NCBI GenBank assembly: GCA_964606855.1
Contig: CAZSHM010000036.1
Location: 1 to 18,035, forward strand
Origin: UBA7185 sp964606855
GTDB taxonomy: Bacteria > Bacillota > Peptococcia > Peptococcales > Peptococcaceae
DNA: 18,035 nucleotides
Reading direction: 5' to 3'
The position numbers were made by a program, and so were the translations under genes. The notes beneath the pieces were generated by a model. It was not told the DNA's origin and did not search any database. It was given only the letters and a program-made list of their open reading frames with translations. Of the stretch, positions 14,720 through 18,035 are shown one piece after another; the first letter of the stretch is position 1; each line of letters starts with the position of its first letter.

Positions 14720-16168
14720 TCAGACCATCAGTCGCATACTCAGCGGAATCAGAACCAGCGCCATGACGAGCGTCATGAAGACGATCATGATCGCGCCGGA
14801 GATATACGCCGACTTGGTCGTAGTAAACTCGTGCGCGTGGATCATCGCGCCGTTGACGGAACCGGCCGGAGTCAGAAGGCCGATCACACCGAAGACCGTG
14901 ATGATCAGGAGGGCCGCCTGCAGGTTGAAGTCCACCTGCGTCGCCATCGACATGGCGACCGTCATCATCGTCACCGTGACGGCCACGTTGTTGGCGAAGT
15001 TGGTCAGAAGGAAGGTGATCATGCCCAGTGCAAACAGGAATGCGAAGGTCGGCAGACCGAACAGCGGTCCCATCAGCTGGCCGATCAGCGGGGTGATGCC
15101 CGCCGCCTCGCTGGTGATCTGGTTTGCGACGACCATCGCCGCGGCGACGACCAGGATCAGATCCCAGTAAAAATAGCTGGGCGCGGTTTTTTTGTTCAGC
15201 ACCGGTTCGCCGTCCACCTTCCAGACCATCGCGACCGCAATCATCAGGAGAACCCAGCCGTAGACGCCGATCTTGCTCAGGAGGAGACGGATGCCGCTGT
15301 CTCCCGCCGCGAAACTGATCACAATGCAGCCGAGGATGTTGACCAGCAAGATCGCCAGCACAGCTTTCTGCCGTTTGGTGAGCGGCTGGCTCTCTTTCTG
15401 GAACTGCGTGATATCCACGTTCTTCAGTTTGTCGACCTTGCAGCCCGGCGTGAGGAACATCACCAGTATCCAGCCCGCGCAGGTCACGGTCAGGGTGATC
15501 GCTTCCGTGATGATCCAGCCGCCCATGTTGATCTGAATCCCCGCCTGCATGGCCATGCCGACGGTCATCAGGCACCAGCCGTGGAACGGCAGCAGGGAGA
15601 AGGCAACCGAACAGACGAGCATGAACCCCATCAGCACCATGGCCGGGTAGAGATCCCCCTTCTTGTAGCCCGCCTGCTCGAAAATCGCCTGGTAGATGAC
15701 GAACATGATCAGGGCCACCATCGTCTGGTTGACCAGAATCGACAGGAGCCCTGGCCCCAGAATCATGACTGCGGTCAGGAGCCACGGCTTTCCGGCTGCG
15801 AATTTCGCCCCCAGAAGCTTGTTGGCCAGCCACTCGGTGAGCTTGCTGTCCTGCAGCATGCCGATAAAGAACATCGCCAGGAGCATCAGCATGACGGACT
15901 CGTTGCCGAATGCCGTGGCAAGTACCGTGCCGGCGTTCCCGAAGTCTGTCACGCCCAGGGCGACCAGCCCCAGCAGGGAGGTCCAGATGAGGTTATCCGC
16001 GTCCACGGACCAGCCGTAGATCAGACCGATGAAAATGCCGATGACCGCCATGCCGTAGGGCGTGATCGAGCCGAACGGGGGAATAAACCGGAATAAAAAC
16101 ATAAACGCCGCGACAACCAAAAAATGCACATACTTCCTGTTTCCCTTCTTTGCCTCTTGTGCCGCCAT
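14720..16168 (-). CDS. DASS/SLC13-like (ion transporter superfamily) anion permease
   Basis: Integral membrane protein of 482 residues with about 11-12 hydrophobic segments, of the type that carries dicarboxylates, citrate or sulfate with Na+ or protons. The substrate cannot be told from sequence. Two inverted-repeat halves are suggested by matching motifs: Asn147-Gln-Thr149 in LVNQTMVAL, and Thr389-Asn390 with Asn393-Asn394 in LTNFANNVAV. These resemble the paired SNT-type sodium/substrate motifs of the family. The C-terminal half has LLTPAGSVNGAMIHAHEF. Start is ATG at 16168, 7 nt from GGAGG (16176-16180); longer frame rejected. It has its own structured leader and terminator and is divergent from a LysR regulator, which probably controls it. 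A NhaD/ArsB-like antiporter is the main alternative. Confidence 0.87.
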   Translation of the reverse strand: MAAQEAKKGNRKYVHFLVVAAFMFLFRFIPPFGSITPYGMAVIGIFIGLIYGWSVDADNLIWTSLLGLVALGVTDFGNAGTVLATAFGNESVMLMLLAMFFIGMLQDSKLTEWLANKLLGAKFAAGKPWLLTAVMILGPGLLSILVNQTMVALIMFVIYQAIFEQAGYKKGDLYPAMVLMGFMLVCSVAFSLLPFHGWCLMTVGMAMQAGIQINMGGWIITEAITLTVTCAGWILVMFLTPGCKVDKLKNVDITQFQKESQPLTKRQKAVLAILLVNILGCIVISFAAGDSGIRLLLSKIGVYGWVLLMIAVAMVWKVDGEPVLNKKTAPSYFYWDLILVVAAAMVVANQITSEAAGITPLIGQLMGPLFGLPTFAFLFALGMITFLLTNFANNVAVTVTMMTVAMSMATQVDFNLQAALLIITVFGVIGLLTPAGSVNGAMIHAHEFTTTKSAYISGAIMIVFMTLVMALVLIPLSMRLMV

Positions 16169-16493
16169 GAAACTCCCTCCCCATAACGCCTTTAGAAAGA
16201 TTTTCCGCCCGTCCCGGCCGCCTGCCGGCCGAGACGCATCTTCGCCCGGCTCCGCCGCGCAAACCCTGCCGCGCGTCACGCACGGCGCGCGGCGGATTCA
16301 CGCAGATTCCGCACCGCATCGTTCGATAGCCGGGACGATCCTGTGCGGAATCGACGGACAGCCCCTCCTTTCTCCCTCGCCTCCTCCGCAGCCGACAGCG
16401 GCCTGCGGAGGAGACGCGATGATGATGGATGATAGATGATAGATGATCGTGCGCAGGCGTCCTGCGCGGAAAAACCGCGTCCCGCCTGATTGC
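16169..16493 (-). ncRNA. Candidate structured leader (about 325 nt) upstream of the anion permease
   Basis: No gene is supported here. Between the predicted start point (~16493) and the permease ATG the minus-strand RNA can form several strong hairpins. They are CGTC-CGGCCG/CGGCCG-GACG (16210-16236) and a composite GATTCCGCAC/GTGCGGAATC stem with inner ATCGT/ACGAT and symmetric 3-nt internal loops (16305-16352). Next is an 11-bp CTCCTCCGCAG/CTGCGGAGGAG stem extended by CCG/CGG (16381-16413). Last are GCGCAGG/CCTGCGC (16451-16467) and CGCGG/CCGCG (16465-16479), whose arms overlap and so exclude each other. I do not recognise a known riboswitch or T-box, and there is no proper terminator T-run. 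A regulatory RNA role is inference. Confidence 0.4.
16418..16447. repeat. Short tandem GAT/GATGATA repeat
   Basis: Three GAT units (16418-16426) are followed, after one G, by GATGATA (16428-16434), GATGATA (16435-16441) and a partial GATGAT (16442-16447). The tract lies in the untranslated leader of the permease, between two hairpins. Such tracts can change length by slippage and would change the spacing of the leader elements. Confidence 0.75.
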
Positions 16494-16499
16494 AAACAT

Positions 16500-16508
16500 A
16501 GTATAGCA
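16500..16508 (-). promoter_or_regulatory. Extended -10 promoter of the anion permease
   Basis: On the minus strand TGCTATACT (16508-16500) is an extended -10 element. The position 17 bp upstream of TATACT reads TTTTTA, a poor -35, as expected where an activator such as the divergent LysR protein assists. The predicted start is near 16493, leaving a leader of about 325 nt. Confidence 0.6.
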
Positions 16509-16529
16509 TCTTTTCGAACCTATAAAAAC

Positions 16530-16541
16530 GAATTATAATTC
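16530..16541. promoter_or_regulatory. 12-bp palindrome between the divergent promoters (candidate LysR operator)
   Basis: GAATTATAATTC is perfectly self-complementary. It lies about 25 bp upstream of the permease -10 and about 30 bp upstream of the lysR-type gene's -35. LysR-type proteins usually bind AT-rich dyads in such divergent regions. A nearby TTCGAA (16513-16518) is a second short dyad. Confidence 0.45.
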
Positions 16542-16571
16542 CCCCTTTTTCGCAAAAGATACAAACAAAAT

Positions 16572-16600
16572 TTGACACCCGGCGGGAACTGCACTATACT
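16572..16600 (+). promoter_or_regulatory. Consensus-like sigma-A promoter of the LysR gene
   Basis: TTGACA (16572-16577) and TATACT (16595-16600) are separated by 17 bp, a perfect -35 and a 5/6 -10. The start point would be near 16607, leaving a leader of about 34 nt to the GTG start. This also rules out the longer reading frame that would begin at 16572. Confidence 0.85.
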
Positions 16601-16608
16601 GACAGTAT
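16596..16608. promoter_or_regulatory. Palindrome over the LysR gene -10 and start point (possible autoregulatory site)
   Basis: ATACTG-A-CAGTAT is a 13-bp perfect dyad covering most of the -10 and the predicted start. A protein bound here would block RNA polymerase, which fits the usual negative autoregulation of LysR-type genes. The binding protein is inferred from context only. Confidence 0.45.
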
Positions 16609-16640
16609 CGTATCTTCCCGGCAGGAAGGGTGTGGTTCCG

Positions 16641-17540
16641 GTGCAGCTGCGGCAGCTTCTCTATCTGAAAACCGTGATGGAGACGAGCTCCATCCGCAAG
16701 GCCAGCGAGAGACTCTTCGTCTCGCAGCAGGCGATCAGCCATGCGCTGCGCAGCCTGGAGAAGGAGTACGGCGTGCAGCTTCTGGAGCGCAGTGTCTACG
16801 GCGTGACGCTGACGCCCGTCGGCAAACACGCCGTGGAACTGGGCGAGGAGATTCTCGCACGTGTCAGCGCGCTCGAACAGTATCTCAAACGCTCCGCCCC
16901 GTATCCGGCGAGACGGACGCTGCGCATCCGCGCGCCCGGCTTCTGCATCGACTACGTCCTGCCCAAAGCCAAGGTGCAGCTGATGCTGCAGAATCCCGAG
17001 GCAGCGATTGAAATCCAGTACTCAGAGCAGCAGCAGACCATCAACGCCGTCTCTTTTGGGCACTGCGACATCGGATTCATCAGCGCCCCGCAGATCGACG
17101 GCATCCCGCTCGCGGAGATCCCGCTGCCGCCGCCGGAGATCCCCTTTACACCGCTGTACACCTTTCACTACAAGGTGCTGGTCGGTCCGAACTCGCCGCT
17201 CAACAAGTATGATACGCTCACGCTGAAAAGCATCCTCCGCTACCCCGTCATCTATCTCAAGCCGCAGCCGCCCGCCCGCATGGAGAACGAAGTCCTCTAC
17301 CGCACGCTGTCCCATTTTGGCGCGCTCCGTGTGCTGCCCGCGGAGAACGTGTCGGTGTTTGCGGGTCTCCTGCGCAACGACATGGGGATCGCCATCAGCA
17401 GTACCCTCGACTTTGCAAAAGCGATTCTGCCGCAGGATATTGCGATGAAACGGCTGCGCGACCCACTCAGTATCCAGCTGGGGTACATCACCAGCGCGAA
17501 CTGCTCCCCTCTGGCGCAGAGCTTTCTGCAGCTCCTGTGA
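16641..17540 (+). CDS. LysR-type transcriptional regulator
   Basis: DNA-binding regulator of 299 residues, typical for the family. The N-terminal winged helix-turn-helix runs from MQLRQLLYL to about residue 60, with IRKASERLFVSQQAISHALR and LEKEYGVQLLER as the conserved core. The rest is a periplasmic-binding-protein-like effector domain that would sense a small molecule. Start is GTG at 16641 with AGGAAGGG (16623-16630) 10 nt upstream; GTG at 16632 is too close to that site. It has a strong promoter of its own and is divergent from the anion permease, its most likely target. The effector may be the permease substrate or a related metabolite; the sequence does not show which. Confidence 0.92.
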   Translation: MQLRQLLYLKTVMETSSIRKASERLFVSQQAISHALRSLEKEYGVQLLERSVYGVTLTPVGKHAVELGEEILARVSALEQYLKRSAPYPARRTLRIRAPGFCIDYVLPKAKVQLMLQNPEAAIEIQYSEQQQTINAVSFGHCDIGFISAPQIDGIPLAEIPLPPPEIPFTPLYTFHYKVLVGPNSPLNKYDTLTLKSILRYPVIYLKPQPPARMENEVLYRTLSHFGALRVLPAENVSVFAGLLRNDMGIAISSTLDFAKAILPQDIAMKRLRDPLSIQLGYITSANCSPLAQSFLQLL

Positions 17541-17591
17541 ACGCATCCGCGCTGCAAACCCGCCGCGCCCGCGGTGCGCCGTTTTAAGACG

Positions 17592-17855
17592 CTGCATGCA
17601 TTTGCCCTGATCTATGTGGGCGTCCTGAGGATCGGCGGCCTGAAGCGCATCGACTTCGACGATCTGAGGCAGGTCGTGCCCGTGGCGCTGATGCTGATTT
17701 CCATGCCCGTCTCCGGCTCTATCGGGCATGGCATCGGTCTGGCACGCATCGCCTGCACCGTGATCCAAGTTTTCTCCGGAAAGGCGCAGGGAGTCTCCGC
17801 GCTCACCTGCGTCATCTCGGCCCTCTTCTCGATGAAGTTCTTCCTGCTCGCCTGC
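17592..17855 (+). pseudogene. C-terminal remnant of an NCS2-type purine permease
   Basis: About 85 residues in one frame resemble the end of AzgA/PbuG-like NCS2 hypoxanthine/guanine permeases: FALIYVGVL, then KRIDFDDLRQVVPVALML, ISMPVSGSIGHGIG and a final hydrophobic ALFSMKFFLL. In intact members this follows more than 300 residues that are absent here, since the intact LysR gene ends only about 50 bp upstream. There is no ribosome site. Changes such as ISMPVSGSI where relatives have MMPFTYSI suggest decay. After residue ~94 of the frame the reading becomes Arg/Ser-rich past a run of seven C residues and runs into the rRNA terminator. The family call is from memory of the motif, not a search. 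Confidence 0.72.
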
Positions 17856-17936
17856 CGCGGCACCCCCCCGATGCCGCGCCGGGAAAGAACACGCCGAGAA
17901 AGTAGCGGCAGTGCGTACGGCACGGCAAAAAGCACC

Positions 17937-17976
17937 AAAAAAAGCGCTGTCCGCATCTGCTGCGGACAGCGCTTTT
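17937..17976 (-). terminator. Intrinsic terminator of the rRNA operon
   Basis: A 12-bp core stem GCGCTGTCCGCA/TGCGGACAGCGC (arms 17944-17955 and 17961-17972, 5-nt loop) is flanked by A4/T4. On the minus strand it continues into seven T residues (17943-17937). It begins within ten bases of the 5S rRNA 3' end. The flanking A/T runs make it potentially bidirectional, so it may also stop transcription arriving from the LysR side. Confidence 0.92.
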
Positions 17977-17982
17977 CTCAAT

Positions 17983-18035
17983 CCCGGCAATGACCTACTC
18001 TCCCACGAAAAGAATACGCAGTACCATCGGCGCTG
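17983..18035 (-). rRNA. rrf: 5S ribosomal RNA, 3' portion (continues off the right edge)
   Basis: Read on the minus strand, the segment contains the conserved 5S pieces GCGCCGATGGTACTGC and GTGGGAGAGTAGGTC followed by ATTGCCGGG. These correspond to the helix IV/loop E side and the 3' strand of the closing helix. The 5' half lies outside the window. 5S is normally the last gene of a 16S-23S-5S operon, which fits the terminator directly after it. The exact 3' end is uncertain by a few bases. Confidence 0.88.

Noticed and set aside
14508..15833. N-terminal extension of the glucosaminidase frame by more than 400 codons
   Set aside because: The extension runs antisense-frame through the transporter gene and its terminator. 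A signal peptide, ribosome site and promoter all place the start at 14507.
16276..16578. 100-codon minus-strand frame across the permease leader
   Set aside because: It starts upstream of the predicted permease promoter, lacks a ribosome site and has a composition that follows the hairpins and tandem repeat, not a protein family.
17541..17585. Possible terminator after the LysR gene (CCGCG/CGCGG followed by GTTTT)
   Set aside because: The stem is only 4-5 bp, has an almost absent loop and is followed by just four T residues, so it is too weak to call.
1..18035. CRISPR array, insertion sequence, tRNA genes or phage genes
   Set aside because: No spaced direct repeats, transposase motifs, cloverleaf sequences or phage proteins were seen on either strand.

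Overview
The window is GC-rich, single-chromosome-type bacterial DNA. A long-form, single-chain PurL of about 1,240 residues, a Bacillus-type PurF with a propeptide and Fe-S cysteines, strong GGAGG ribosome sites and the gene order purE-B-C-F-M-N-H-D-L all fit a high-GC member of the Clostridia, probably Oscillospiraceae or a relative. This placement is inference from gene content. No species can be named from the sequence alone.

Right to left on the minus strand, the layout is as follows. A 5S rRNA 3' end and its terminator (about 17937-18035) close an rRNA operon that lies off the right edge. On the plus strand come the C-terminal remnant of an NCS2-type purine permease (17592-17855) and, upstream of it, an intact LysR-type regulator (16641-17540) with a near-consensus promoter. 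Divergent from the regulator is a DASS/SLC13-like anion transporter (14720-16168, minus), preceded by a roughly 325-nt leader with at least five strong hairpins and followed by a textbook intrinsic terminator. Then, all on the minus strand, come a secreted glucosaminidase carrying two copper-amine-oxidase-N-like repeats (13188-14507) and the nine purine genes purE, purB, purC, purF, purM, purN, purH, purD and purL (13092 down to 368). The last ~370 bases on the left hold no convincing gene.

Together the nine pur genes encode every step from PRPP to IMP. PurF makes phosphoribosylamine, PurD makes GAR and PurN formylates it. PurL amidates FGAR to FGAM, PurM closes the ring to AIR, and PurE and PurC give SAICAR. 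PurB removes fumarate and PurH performs the last two steps. The one expected partner not present is PurK, although PurE has the features of the class that normally uses PurK's product. Most gaps are 40-65 bp, purN and purH overlap, and larger gaps (purM-purN and purH-purD) hold GC-rich hairpins.

I saw no purine riboswitch or clear promoter directly before purE. The nearest recognisable promoter is the one in front of the glucosaminidase gene, so the pur genes may be read through from it. Most of the window is ordinary core metabolism. The most unusual parts are the structured leader of the transporter, the wall-hydrolase/pur arrangement and the permease remnant beside the rRNA terminator.
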